A DNA stretch of 64,000 nt from Lentimicrobiaceae bacterium (GTDB lineage Bacteria > Bacteroidota > Bacteroidia > Bacteroidales > Lentimicrobiaceae): positions 620,001 through 684,000 of the forward strand of contig JACJXH010000002.1 of assembly GCA_020636745.1 (NCBI GenBank). Direction: 5' to 3'. Under the pieces are notes generated by a model. The model was not told the DNA's origin. It ran no database searches and worked only from the letters and a program-made list of their open reading frames with translations. The first letter of the stretch is position 1. Every line of letters starts with the position of its first letter. Positions 49,949-59,537 of the stretch are shown here, one piece after another. Both the position numbers and the translations under genes were made by a program.

Positions 49949-52279
49949 TCAGAGCCCGGTTTTGCTTTCGCTTATTTTAAATGTTTGCGAGAGCTGGTTA
50001 ATAGTGAGTGTAAATTCACCTTTTTCGATCAGCCATTGTTCCTGTTGGTTTACAAAGGCAAGATCATTCACCGGAATTTCAAATTGTACAGTCTGCATTT
50101 CACCGGGCTGTAACATTATTTTGCTGAAAGACCTTAGCCGTTTTACAGGAGGTGTTAGTGAGGCCACCAAATCCGACACATAAACCTGAATAACTTCCAT
50201 GCCGGCCCTTGTTGAATTATTCAGCACTTTTACACTGCCCTTGATGGTTTCGCCCGGTTTATACATGGTTTTGCTAATTGAAAGTTCGCTGTACTCAAAC
50301 TTTGAATAGCTTAATCCATACCCAAATTCAAATTGCGGATTAAAAGCCTGGCCATTGCCTGAACTGGCATCTTTAAGTTGCTCGGTATAGGCATGATAGT
50401 ATAATTCAAGGCTGTTTGGATATCGCGGATAGGTATATGGAAGTTTCCCTGAGGGATTAACATCCCCGTAAATGATAGAGGCAAGGGCCTGCCCGCCATA
50501 GTTTCCCGGAAGGTAAGCATGAAGGATTCCTGATACCAGTGGTTCTGCTTTGCTGATAATGCGCGGCCTGCCTTCAACCAGTATGAGAATTACAGGTTTA
50601 CCTGTTGATGCTGCTGTTTTTATTAGCTCCTGTTGATTATCAGACAGATACAAGTCGTTTAGATTGCCGGGAGTTTCCGTGTATGAGTTTTCTCCAATAC
50701 ATAAAAGTATATAATCGGCTTGTAAGGCTTGTTGTTTAAACTTTTCAAATGAATCAACCGTTTCGCCTCTGTAGTCGCCTGATGTATTGTACCTGACTGT
50801 TTCACACAAAACAACATTCTCCGGACGTGCAGCATTCATTTGCAGTGCTTCAAATATCGTATGATAATCTGCGGCAAACTCATCTGTCATGTCTCCCTGC
50901 CAGGTATAAGTCCATCCGCCGTTCAAAGGGCGCATTGAGTTAGCGGCCGGGCCGGCTACAAGAATTTTTGCATGTTTATTCAATGGAAGTATATGGTCAT
51001 TATTTTTGAGCAGAGTGATGGATTCTTCTGTAGCCTGAAGTGCCAATGCTGCAAATCTTTCTGAACCGAAATCAGGATAATCTGCTGCGAGTGTATAAGG
51101 TTTTTCAAATAATCCCAATAAGAATTTCACTCTTAGAATCCGTCTGACAGCATCGTCAATGCGTTCCATTGGAACTTCGCCTTCGTTTACAAGTTCGAGA
51201 AGATAATCAGCAAAATCAAAGTTAAATGGTACCATTGACATATCAACCCCTGCATTTACTGCAATTTTCACAGCTTCTTTAGGGCTTTCGGCAATCTTAT
51301 GGCGTGTGTGCAAATATTCAATATCCTGCCAGTCGCTGACGGCAAACCCCTGAAAATTCAATTCTGTTTTTAGTATTCCACTGATGAGATTTTTATCAGC
51401 ATGGGCGGGCAATCCATTAATAACAGAAGAGTTTATCATAACTGTTAAGGCGCCTGCATCAATGGCTTTTTTAAAGGGAACAAGATGATATTCGCGCAGC
51501 ATATTCGAAGGAATAAGGGCAGGAGTTCTGTCTTTTCCTGTTCTTGGTTGTGAATATCCCATAAAATGTTTCAGACAGGTGGCCACGTGGTTTGATGCTC
51601 CTATGGTATTGTTTGCACCCTGGGCGCCGGTAATAAAAGCTTTTCCGGTGATAGCTGCCAGGTAGGGGTCTTCACCGAATGTTTCCCAGAATCTTGGCCA
51701 GCGAGGATCAACCCCCAAATCCATCACAGGGCTGAAAATCCAGCTTGCACCTGTTGCTTTTGTTTCGTAGGCTGTTATTTCTCCGGCTATTTTGGCATGT
51801 TCGGTATTCCAGGTGGCAGCAAGCCCGGTTTGTTGTGGAAACAAGGTTGCCCCTACAGCATACGACGCTCCATGAATCATATCCAACCCATAAATAACAG
51901 GTATTTTATTGGGTGATTCTTTAATGCAATAATCCTGAATCTGCCCAATCAGCCGGTTCCATTGCTGCGGGTCGCGTGCGCTGTTATTGGCTGTATTCAA
52001 TACTGAACCAATATGATATTGGGCAAATGCCTTATGAAGCATGGCCGTGTCGAGCATTACAGGTTCATAGCTGCTCTGCGGGTTTTCTCCGTATGTCAGT
52101 ACATCCAGTGTTACCTGCATCATCTGCCCTACTTTTTCTTCAACCGACATTTTTTGAAGAAGGGCTTCCACTTTTGCTTCAACGTTGTCGTTTGTGTGTG
52201 TGGTTTTTTGATTAAACCGGCATGACACTGCCAGAAATGCAGCGATGAGAAAGATAATAAAGTGAGAGATTTGCTTCAT
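49949..52279 (-). CDS. GH3 family beta-glucosidase lipoprotein
   Basis: A 776-residue exported glycosidase, BglX-like. The lipobox is FLAVSC (Cys20). The N-terminal (beta/alpha) domain has IPVIYGLDMIHGASYAVGAT, then VMDLGVDPRWPRFWETFGED, CLKHFMGYSQP and the nucleophile Asp316 in GFAVSDWQDIEYL. A second alpha/beta domain follows (ILLCIGENSYTETPGNLNDL). The C-terminal fibronectin-III-like domain ends the chain (RAGMEVIQVYVSDLVASLTP). It would remove terminal beta-linked glucose from oligosaccharides released by the neighbouring GH16 enzymes, in the periplasm or on the membrane. It is the last gene of the polysaccharide locus. The GH16 gene is 29 bases upstream. Confidence 0.94.
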   Translation of the reverse strand: MKQISHFIIFLIAAFLAVSCRFNQKTTHTNDNVEAKVEALLQKMSVEEKVGQMMQVTLDVLTYGENPQSSYEPVMLDTAMLHKAFAQYHIGSVLNTANNSARDPQQWNRLIGQIQDYCIKESPNKIPVIYGLDMIHGASYAVGATLFPQQTGLAATWNTEHAKIAGEITAYETKATGASWIFSPVMDLGVDPRWPRFWETFGEDPYLAAITGKAFITGAQGANNTIGASNHVATCLKHFMGYSQPRTGKDRTPALIPSNMLREYHLVPFKKAIDAGALTVMINSSVINGLPAHADKNLISGILKTELNFQGFAVSDWQDIEYLHTRHKIAESPKEAVKIAVNAGVDMSMVPFNFDFADYLLELVNEGEVPMERIDDAVRRILRVKFLLGLFEKPYTLAADYPDFGSERFAALALQATEESITLLKNNDHILPLNKHAKILVAGPAANSMRPLNGGWTYTWQGDMTDEFAADYHTIFEALQMNAARPENVVLCETVRYNTSGDYRGETVDSFEKFKQQALQADYILLCIGENSYTETPGNLNDLYLSDNQQELIKTAASTGKPVILILVEGRPRIISKAEPLVSGILHAYLPGNYGGQALASIIYGDVNPSGKLPYTYPRYPNSLELYYHAYTEQLKDASSGNGQAFNPQFEFGYGLSYSKFEYSELSISKTMYKPGETIKGSVKVLNNSTRAGMEVIQVYVSDLVASLTPPVKRLRSFSKIMLQPGEMQTVQFEIPVNDLAFVNQQEQWLIEKGEFTLTINQLSQTFKISESKTGL

Positions 52280-52308
52280 TGGCGGCGAGTTTCCCGATGC
52301 AGAAAGTG

Positions 52309-53331
52309 TTATTTTATTGTAACTTCAAATGGTTGGGCTGTTACCTGGCCACATGGCTTAACAATAGTAGCATTGACTTTGCCGGATGTTTTTCCCCAGA
52401 TTGCAGTAATGTGGTGGCTTCCTGCTCCGTTCTGTATCCGGGCATCTTCAGGTAAATTCCATGTGTAGCTGGCTCCGGAAGTAAAAGGCAATTCAAAGGT
52501 GAGGGTTTCGCCGGGTTTTGCAACGGAATTTCCTGAAATTACCGGTTTATCATCCTGCGCATATACTCTTACATAGTCCACCTCCATGGATAATTTACTC
52601 AATTCAGGGTCAACTCCCTGCTGGCCGCCCCAGTTTCCACCCATGGCTATGTTGAGAATAAAATGAAACTTTTTATCAAAGGGCCATGTGTCGGTATTGC
52701 CTGAATGATCGTTTTCAAATGTGAAGTATTTCTCATTGTCAAGAAAGGCATCAATTTTGTCTTTTGTCCATTCAATGGAATAAGTGTGAAAAGCGGTATC
52801 AAAGTCAGGCACCTGAATGCTTTTGCCAACCTGGGTGCCAAGAGAGCCATTGTAAGCTCCTGTATGAACGGTAGCATGTACATTTCCCGGGTCAAATCCT
52901 ACGTGTTCCATGATGTCAATTTCGCCGCTGGCAGGCCAGTTTCCATATTCCCAGTCGGTTGGGAGCATCCAGATGGCGGGCCATGTTCCAGTTCCTGCCG
53001 GCAGTTTGGCTCTGATTTCCATCCGGCCATAAAGGAAATCGGCTTTGTTTTTCGTAACCAGCCGTGCCGAGGTCCATTTGTTGTTTTGCTTGATGGCCGT
53101 TATGATAAGCTTGCCATCCTCAACATATGAATTGAGGCTTGAGTTGGTGTATTCCTGCAGTTCATTATTGCCCCAGCCACTTGCACCTAAATCATAACTC
53201 CAGTTTTCAGAAGAAGGTTTTCCTTCGTTGTTAAATTCATCGGCCCAGATGAGATGATAGCAATCTTGCGCAGGAGCTATTTTAAGAGTATACGTGCTGA
53301 TAGCAATCAACAGAAAAATATATTTTTTCAT
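52309..53331 (-). CDS. GH16 endo-beta-glucanase (laminarinase-type), secreted
   Basis: A 340-residue glycoside hydrolase with a signal peptide (IFLLIAISTYTLKIAPAQ). The catalytic beta-sandwich starts with YHLIWADEFNNEGKPSSENW and contains GWGNNELQEYT, GRMEIRAKLPAGTGTWPAIW and MLPTDWEYGNWPASGEIDIM. The catalytic residues are Glu137, Asp139 and Glu142 in GEIDIMEH, the ExDxxE form typical of laminarinases with a beta-bulge. FHTYSIEWTKDKIDAFLDNE follows. The C-terminal ~80 residues form an Ig/PKD-like domain (GETLTFELPFTSGASYTWNL). The expected reaction is internal cleavage of beta-1,3 or mixed beta-1,3/1,4 glucan. It precedes GH3 by 29 bases. Confidence 0.93.
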   Translation of the reverse strand: MKKYIFLLIAISTYTLKIAPAQDCYHLIWADEFNNEGKPSSENWSYDLGASGWGNNELQEYTNSSLNSYVEDGKLIITAIKQNNKWTSARLVTKNKADFLYGRMEIRAKLPAGTGTWPAIWMLPTDWEYGNWPASGEIDIMEHVGFDPGNVHATVHTGAYNGSLGTQVGKSIQVPDFDTAFHTYSIEWTKDKIDAFLDNEKYFTFENDHSGNTDTWPFDKKFHFILNIAMGGNWGGQQGVDPELSKLSMEVDYVRVYAQDDKPVISGNSVAKPGETLTFELPFTSGASYTWNLPEDARIQNGAGSHHITAIWGKTSGKVNATIVKPCGQVTAQPFEVTIK

Positions 53332-53474
53332 TCCGGATGATTTTAGGGTAAAAAACAGGATGTAAAAATTTATTGGATGAGGATTTCAACCCGGGAAAAA
53401 TGGCTGATTTAAGACAATGGATTTTCAACCAGTGAATGAAAACCGGGGGTAGGATATAAAGATGCAAAGAAAAG

Positions 53475-53567
53475 ACAAAAACCAACCATCATCCTGTTTG
53501 CAATTATTCAGAATTTCTTCTGCTTTATATCCATCCCCGTTTTCATCAAGCACAAAAACCAACCATC
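53475..53567. repeat. 16-base direct repeat upstream of the GH16 gene
   Basis: ACAAAAACCAACCATC occurs identically at 53475-53490 and 53552-53567, 77 bases apart. Both lie in the 284-base gap between the SusD and GH16 genes. They may be regulator sites or chance; T-rich tracts lie nearby. Confidence 0.55.
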
Positions 53568-53615
53568 CAACCAAGGTCTTTTTTTGTTTTTGGCATTTTT
53601 AGGCTTACTCCTGAA

Positions 53616-55172
53616 TTAGTAGCCCACATTTTGAATCAGTACACCTCCCGAAAGGTCAATTTCCGTTTGTGGTATGGGCAGGAAACCTTTGGTAGCAGGG
53701 TTAAATGTTACATCAAATATTTGCTGATCACCCACGTAATTGGGACCCCTGATGCCTGAATAGGTCAATGCCTGATTTGCATAAGTGACACCTTTGCGCA
53801 AAAGATCGAAATATCGGATGCCTTCAAGTGAAAGCTCAAGTCTGCGTTCTTTGTATATGTTATCAGGCGTGGCCGGAATGCTTCCGAGGCCAACGCGCGA
53901 CCTTACCCGATCGAGATATTGCTGAGCATTCGGACTGCCAAGTTCGGCAGCCATCAAAAGAACATCTGAAAAACGGATTACGCGATGGTTACAGGTTCTG
54001 TTGAGCTCAAACTGCCCGTCGGCACCCCAGTGCTCAGCATCGGAGCTGTATTTTTTCGAAAAGTATCCGGTATGCTGATAGCCAAGTGAAAGTGAACCGT
54101 CAAGTTCTTCCTGCTTGAGTACTGTTAGCTCAAGCCGCGGGTCACCAGCCATGTCGTTCACCAGCTTTTGACTTACTGTGGCAAAACTCCAGCCTCTGTT
54201 CCAGTTGGTAGATCCGGTTACCCTTGGGCCCTGCATCTGAGCAGACAAGTTGCCTTCGCCACCACTCGGGTAGCCCCAGTCCCACCATGCCGGAGTGTCG
54301 CCGTATGAAATTTCAAACACAGATTCTTTTCCAAATTCACCTGCCAGATGAAAGTTCTCGGCATAATCGTCAAACAAGTCGTGACCACTATTGGCAATCA
54401 GGTCTTCAAGGTAGTTCAGCGCAACAGTTCGGTTTACAGTAGTGCTGCCTGCTTGCAGTTCGCTGTTATAAACACCGTTGTAGAATAAATAAACCCTGGC
54501 CAGTAAGGCTTCAGCAGCCCATTTGGTAATTCTGCCGGCTTCGGCAGCTGGAACATTCTCAGGCAAAACTTCAATTGCTTCGGTAAGATCAAGCGCTATC
54601 TGGTTGTAAACTTCAGCCGGAGTGCTTTGAGGCTGATTGTATTCCGAAGGTCCTTTAAGCGTATTGGTGAGTAAAGGAATGTTTTCAAAGTAGCGTACTT
54701 GCTCAAAATAAAAGTAGGCCCTTAAAAACTTGCTTTCAGCTATCAATCTTGCTTTAAATTCATCAGATGCCTCTACACCGTCAATTTTTTCAAGCAACAG
54801 GTTAGCTCTGTATATGCCAATGTAATTCTTGATCCAGATGGTATGAACAATCTGACTTGTAGGAGGAATGTTAAAGTTATTTAGTTCGTCTTCATCCTGT
54901 CCGTCATTGGCATCGCCGCCACCAGCATAGGCATCGTCAGATAAAATATCGGTGATGGTGATGTAAGGCGCCCATGAAACACCAGGAATAGATTGATAGC
55001 CTAATACATCGTAAACCGCAACCAAGGCCTGGAGTGCCTGTTCTTCTGTTTTATAAAAAGAAGTGGTCACTTCCTGATCCAATGGTTTCAGATCCAGAAA
55101 ATCTTTGCTGCAGGCTGTAAATAGCATAATAAGCAGCAATGCCTTGACTGATTTATATATTGTATTTTTCAT
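53616..55172 (-). CDS. SusD/RagB family glycan-binding lipoprotein
   Basis: Surface lipoprotein of 518 residues that forms the lid of a SusC transporter. The signal peptide ends in LLIMLFTACSKDFLDLKPLD with the anchored Cys followed by the common SKDFLD start. Helical TPR-like pairs carry SFYKTEEQALQALVAVYDVL, RANLLLEKIDGVEASDEFKA, RLIAESKFLRAYFYFEQVRY and WAAEALLARVYLFYNGVYNS. The C-terminal signature is ERRLELSLEGIRYFDLLRKG, ending TKGFLPIPQTEIDLSGG. SusC lies 18 bases upstream on the same strand, so the pair is co-expressed. The bound ligand is predicted from the neighbouring GH16/GH3 enzymes to be a beta-glucan. Confidence 0.96.
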   Translation of the reverse strand: MKNTIYKSVKALLLIMLFTACSKDFLDLKPLDQEVTTSFYKTEEQALQALVAVYDVLGYQSIPGVSWAPYITITDILSDDAYAGGGDANDGQDEDELNNFNIPPTSQIVHTIWIKNYIGIYRANLLLEKIDGVEASDEFKARLIAESKFLRAYFYFEQVRYFENIPLLTNTLKGPSEYNQPQSTPAEVYNQIALDLTEAIEVLPENVPAAEAGRITKWAAEALLARVYLFYNGVYNSELQAGSTTVNRTVALNYLEDLIANSGHDLFDDYAENFHLAGEFGKESVFEISYGDTPAWWDWGYPSGGEGNLSAQMQGPRVTGSTNWNRGWSFATVSQKLVNDMAGDPRLELTVLKQEELDGSLSLGYQHTGYFSKKYSSDAEHWGADGQFELNRTCNHRVIRFSDVLLMAAELGSPNAQQYLDRVRSRVGLGSIPATPDNIYKERRLELSLEGIRYFDLLRKGVTYANQALTYSGIRGPNYVGDQQIFDVTFNPATKGFLPIPQTEIDLSGGVLIQNVGY

Positions 55173-55190
55173 GTTACTGTCGTTTTTGAG

Positions 55191-58100
55191 TTAGAATGAA
55201 ATGGTTGTTCCTAAACGCCATGTTCTTGCCTGAGGATAAATTCCCCTGTCAATACCAATGTCAAAAGAGCTTAAGGCACCAATTTCAGGATCCGCTCCGG
55301 TGTATTTGGTCAGTGTCAGCAGATTTTCGGCTGATATGTAAAACCTCCATGCTGATGCTCCAATTTTTTTCAGCACTCCTGCAGGCAGGTTATAACCAAA
55401 CTGAACGTTTTTCACCCTGATATATGAACCATCCTCAATGTAAAGGTCTGATACCCGGCTATTGTTGTTGATGTCAATCCAGGTGTATCGGGGTATTTCG
55501 TTTGAAGTGCCTTCAGCTGTCCAGCGGTCAAGTATGGAAACAGGCCTGTTGGTGTACCTTAAATCCTGTCGCTGGCTGCCGTTGAAAATGTCATTTCCGT
55601 AAGTGCCGGTCAATAACATGGCAAAATCAAATTGTTTATAATCCAGATTGAAGTTCATACCAAATGTCCAGTCAGGTGTTGGATTCCCGATTTGGGTGCG
55701 GTCGTTGGCATCCAGTACTCCGTCTCCGTTTACATCAACAAAGCGAACGTCGCCGGGTTGTGCATTTTTCTGAAGCAGTTGTCCGGTGCTTCCTATATGC
55801 TGATACACTTCGCTCATGTTCTGAAATATACCATCTGTTTTATAGCCCCAGAAATAAGCAATGGGCAGGCCTTCTTCGGCCCTGGTAACCATTCCGGCAA
55901 TTGCCCAGGTTGCTCCGGGAAGTACTTTCTCTTCATTGCCGATTTTGGTCATTTTGTTTTTATTATATGACCCGTTGATACCAATGGAGTATTTAAAGTC
56001 CTTGGCCATATTCCGCCAGTTTAAAGCAATTTCAATACCCTTGTTCTGAACGCTTCCCACATTTGCAACAGGGGCGTCATTTCCGACATGAGCAGGTATG
56101 GCCACTTTTTCAAGCAGGCCACTGGTGGTTTTTACATAGTAATCAACGGTAGCTGTAAGGCGGTTATTAAATGCGCCAAGGTCCATGGCAATGTCAATCT
56201 GCTCCGACTCTTCCCAGCGGATATCAGCATTTTCAATATACGAAGGAGATGCACCGGTAATTCTTCCAGAACCAAATATATAGCCCCGGCTTTTGTCAAT
56301 GGTCGAAATAAACTGGTAATTGCCTATTTCCTGATTTCCGTTTATACCCCAGGATGCTCTGAACTTCACTATGTCAATCTGGTCAATTTTCGGGAAAAAC
56401 GATTCATCGCTGGCTACCCATGAAAATCCGAGTGATGGGAATATGCCGTATCTGTTGTTGGCTCCGAATTTTGAGGACCCGTCTCTGCGTAAGATTCCTG
56501 TAAATGCGTATTTATCCTTGAAGTCGTAAGTAATACGGCCAAAGGTTGACAATAGGGCTGAGTGTGCTGCACCGCCGGTTGCAACCCATACGGTATCGGT
56601 AGCCATATTCAGGTATACATTGTCGGGGTCGAACAATGGTACTTTGGCATTAAAACCTGTCAGATTTTCATAATTGTATTTACTGGCAGTTGTTCCGAGC
56701 AGAACGGAAATGTTATGATCTTTATATTTTTTGGTGTAGGATAAGGTGTTTTCCCATTGCCATGTAAAGTAACGATCGATAGACTTGTTGACCGAAGTTT
56801 TGTCAACATTCAGCTGTGCTCCATTGAGATAAAACAGTGGTCTGAATCCATCATTCAGCACATAAGCCAAATCAATGCCCAGATTGGTGTTCACCTTTAA
56901 TCCTTTCATCAGTTCAACTTCTCCAAAAATACTTCCTACCAGTTTGTCAACCCTGGTTTCACCGTTCTGGATTTCGAGCAGTGCAAGCGGATTTACAACC
57001 TCAGCACCCACATAGTTTGAAATTCCATAAACCTGACCTGAGCTATTGGTTACAACCGGTTCGTTGGAATAGGGTGGGAGGGCTAAAATATCAGGATTTG
57101 TTTCGTAAAGCGGAGTGAGCGGATCGAGGTTCAAGGCGCTGCTGTATGCTCCGTTAAACGATTGATTACTGCCAATGCCCCTGCGGGTGATATGAGAATA
57201 GGATAAAGTGTTTCCAAAACGGAATACTTTGTTTACCTGGTGTTTGCTGTTTAGTCGTGCAGTTATACGGTCGAATTGTGATTTGTCGCCCCCGATGATT
57301 CCTTGTTGGGAAAAATATGACATGGATGAGGCGTAAGTTGATTTTTCGTTTCCACCGCTAACAGAAATTTCGTGATTCTGAATAGGTGCGTTTTTCTGAA
57401 ATAGCTCGTCCTGCCAGTTGGTGTTGTGCTGTGGAATTTCGTTAAGGTCAAAAGGCTCGGTAAGTCCTGCATTTCTGGCTCCTTCATTCATCAGCATACG
57501 ATACTGGTCGGCATTAAGCATATCAATTGTATTGGCTACATTCTGAATGCCTGAATATCCTGAATATGTTACGGTCATTTTGCCCTGTTTACTGCCTTTG
57601 GTCGTAATAAGTACCACTCCGTTTGCAGCTCTGGCACCATAAATGGCAGCAGAAGCGGCGTCTTTCAGAACGTCGATGGATTCAATGTCACCGGGGTTCA
57701 GATAGTCTATTCCGCCTACGGCCAATCCATCAACAATATAAAGCGGATCAGCATTGCCGGTGGTTCCTGCACCTCTGATACGGATTGTTGGAGCTTCGCC
57801 CGGCTGACCTGACAGGTTGGTTACCTGTACGCCGGCTGTGCGCCCCTGCATTGCCTGATCAACGCGCAAAACCGAGGTGGAGGTGATTTCATCGGAGCTT
57901 ACGCTGGCAATGGCGCCGGTAACCACTTTCTTTTTCTGTGTGCCGTAACCAATAACCACTACCTCACTCAGGTTTGTAACTTCTGGAACAAGTGTAATGT
58001 CAATGGTTGTTCTTTTATCAACAGGAACTTTTTGGGTTTGAAATCCAATGAAGGAAATTTCAAGAATTGACGAAGGGCTGGCAACTTTTAACATAAACCG

Positions 58101-58283
58101 CCCGTCAATATCAGTAGTTGTCCCGTTCAGGGTGCCTGATTCCAGCACGGTTGCACCCGGTATTCCAAGTCCGGATTCACCGTCTGTAATTTTTCCGGAA
58201 ACACTATGCGATTGAGCAAACAGGAGGTTTGCATTCAGCATAATCACCAGAAAAAGTATTATTTTTTGTATGTGTTTTTTCAT
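55191..58283 (-). CDS. SusC/RagA family TonB-linked outer-membrane protein
   Basis: A 1030-residue TonB-dependent oligosaccharide importer. After the signal peptide (IILFLVIMLNANLLFAQ) comes a carboxypeptidase-like domain (VSGKITDGESGLGIPGATVL). A TonB-contact/plug region follows: VVVIGYGTQKKKVVTGAIAS, AMQGRTAGVQVTNLSGQPGE, PLYIVDGLAVGGIDYLNPGD and VLKDAASAAIYGARAANGVV. The rest is a barrel, ending TWRLGTTISF with a terminal aromatic residue. YGTQKKK(V)VTGA is the usual SusC signature. The STN domain is absent. The SusD gene follows 18 bases downstream. It moves oligosaccharides made by the surface GH16 enzyme into the periplasm. Confidence 0.97.
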   Translation of the reverse strand: MKKHIQKIILFLVIMLNANLLFAQSHSVSGKITDGESGLGIPGATVLESGTLNGTTTDIDGRFMLKVASPSSILEISFIGFQTQKVPVDKRTTIDITLVPEVTNLSEVVVIGYGTQKKKVVTGAIASVSSDEITSTSVLRVDQAMQGRTAGVQVTNLSGQPGEAPTIRIRGAGTTGNADPLYIVDGLAVGGIDYLNPGDIESIDVLKDAASAAIYGARAANGVVLITTKGSKQGKMTVTYSGYSGIQNVANTIDMLNADQYRMLMNEGARNAGLTEPFDLNEIPQHNTNWQDELFQKNAPIQNHEISVSGGNEKSTYASSMSYFSQQGIIGGDKSQFDRITARLNSKHQVNKVFRFGNTLSYSHITRRGIGSNQSFNGAYSSALNLDPLTPLYETNPDILALPPYSNEPVVTNSSGQVYGISNYVGAEVVNPLALLEIQNGETRVDKLVGSIFGEVELMKGLKVNTNLGIDLAYVLNDGFRPLFYLNGAQLNVDKTSVNKSIDRYFTWQWENTLSYTKKYKDHNISVLLGTTASKYNYENLTGFNAKVPLFDPDNVYLNMATDTVWVATGGAAHSALLSTFGRITYDFKDKYAFTGILRRDGSSKFGANNRYGIFPSLGFSWVASDESFFPKIDQIDIVKFRASWGINGNQEIGNYQFISTIDKSRGYIFGSGRITGASPSYIENADIRWEESEQIDIAMDLGAFNNRLTATVDYYVKTTSGLLEKVAIPAHVGNDAPVANVGSVQNKGIEIALNWRNMAKDFKYSIGINGSYNKNKMTKIGNEEKVLPGATWAIAGMVTRAEEGLPIAYFWGYKTDGIFQNMSEVYQHIGSTGQLLQKNAQPGDVRFVDVNGDGVLDANDRTQIGNPTPDWTFGMNFNLDYKQFDFAMLLTGTYGNDIFNGSQRQDLRYTNRPVSILDRWTAEGTSNEIPRYTWIDINNNSRVSDLYIEDGSYIRVKNVQFGYNLPAGVLKKIGASAWRFYISAENLLTLTKYTGADPEIGALSSFDIGIDRGIYPQARTWRLGTTISF

Positions 58284-58373
58284 CAGATTTACAATTGAGT
58301 TTCTAAAATCGTGACTTAAATTCGGTTAATTGTGTTTCATCCGATTGCATTGCATTTTTGTCTGATTCTTGTG

Positions 58374-59477
58374 TTAGTTCGCCTGAAAAACGCGGATATA
58401 GTCTACATTCATTTGCTGGGGAAATACGGTGGATCCGTCCGGGTTTCCGGGCCATGCACCGCCGACAGCAATATTGAAAATAAAGAAGAACTGTTCGTGA
58501 AATTCAGTCATGTGGGCTGGGGTAATGTCTACTTCGTTGTATTTGATGTCGTTGACATACCATTTGATTTTGTTGGCATCCCAGATGATAGAAAAGACGT
58601 GATATTCATCGCCGAAATTTCCGGAAGGCAGCGTGTAGCTTTGTCCGTATTGTGCATGGCTGTTATTGTTATCCCAGTGCAAGGTTCCGTAAACCGTATT
58701 TTCACGGCCGCTTCCACCTATCATTTCCATAATATCTGTTTCGCCGCATTTGGGCCATCCAACAGTCTGAATGCTATTTCCAAGCATCCAGAGCGCAGGC
58801 CAAATTCCCTGACCTTCAGGTAATAATGCTCTGATGTCAACTCTTCCATATTGAAAGGATTTTTTACCCAGGGTAACCAGTCGTGATGAGGTGTAAGGGC
58901 TGTTCTGATAGGTTTCCTTGCGGGCTTCAATGGTAAGCACACCGCCTGAAACAGATGTGTTTTCCTGCCTGTAATATTGCAGTTCATTGTTTCCCCAACC
59001 GCCAGCTCCGGTTTCGTAACTCCAGTTTTGGCTGTTCAGTGCATTCCCTTCAAATTCATCATTCCACACCAGCTGATAACCGTCATATTGCATGGGAGTT
59101 ACATATCCTTCCCCCACTGTAACTGGATCGTCATCACTAATGCTTATTTGTTTGTCTGCTTTTATGTACCTGCCGGATGTTCCGTATGCCCTCACGCTAA
59201 TCATATAAGTGCCCGGATTTGAAAAGGTGTATTCAAAGGCTCCGCTCGTGTTTGAAGCAGCTGCCTGAGTTTCAGTGCCAATATATAAACGGTATTCAAT
59301 GGTATTATTGGCCTGAGCCTGAATTTGAACTACACCGGTGCCTGATTGAGGAAGGGTAACTTCAACAACCAGATTGGATGGTTCACCCGAATCATCTGTT
59401 TTTTCATCGTTGCAAGAAGCAAAAAATATGAGCAAAAAAGACACCATGAGGTATCTGAGAAATCCTGTTGGTTTCAT
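58374..59477 (-). CDS. GH16 endo-beta-glucanase lipoprotein with N-terminal PKD-like domain
   Basis: A 367-residue lipoprotein (lipobox IFFASC, Cys22). Residues ~32-117 form an Ig/PKD-like module (VQIQAQANNTIEYRLYIGTE, SNPGTYMISVRAYGTSGRYI). The GH16 catalytic domain starts at YDGYQLVWNDEFEGNALNSQ and contains TGAGGWGNNELQYYRQENTS, YGRVDIRALLPEGQGIWPAL and KCGETDIMEMIGG. The catalytic residues are Glu246, Asp248 and Glu251, an ExDxxE arrangement as in laminarinases. It ends MNVDYIRVFQAN. Lipid anchoring suggests it is the surface enzyme that starts glucan breakdown. It is a paralogue, not a copy, of the GH16 at 52309. A strong hairpin lies between it and the upstream PKD gene. Confidence 0.93.
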   Translation of the reverse strand: MKPTGFLRYLMVSFLLIFFASCNDEKTDDSGEPSNLVVEVTLPQSGTGVVQIQAQANNTIEYRLYIGTETQAAASNTSGAFEYTFSNPGTYMISVRAYGTSGRYIKADKQISISDDDPVTVGEGYVTPMQYDGYQLVWNDEFEGNALNSQNWSYETGAGGWGNNELQYYRQENTSVSGGVLTIEARKETYQNSPYTSSRLVTLGKKSFQYGRVDIRALLPEGQGIWPALWMLGNSIQTVGWPKCGETDIMEMIGGSGRENTVYGTLHWDNNNSHAQYGQSYTLPSGNFGDEYHVFSIIWDANKIKWYVNDIKYNEVDITPAHMTEFHEQFFFIFNIAVGGAWPGNPDGSTVFPQQMNVDYIRVFQAN

Positions 59478-59490
59478 AAGCAGAAGTTTA

Positions 59491-59525
59491 AAAAGCTATG
59501 ATCGGTTTGAACCGATCATAGCTTT
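59491..59525 (-). terminator. Perfect 16-bp hairpin between the PKD and GH16 genes
   Basis: AAAGCTATGATCGGTT (59492-59507) is the exact reverse complement of 59510-59525, with two bases between. On the minus strand it is followed by TTTTTAAAC. Placed 13 bases after the PKD gene stop, it can partly or fully terminate transcription before the GH16 gene, or protect the 3' end of the upstream message. Confidence 0.75.
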
Positions 59526-59537
59526 GCATATGGTTGT

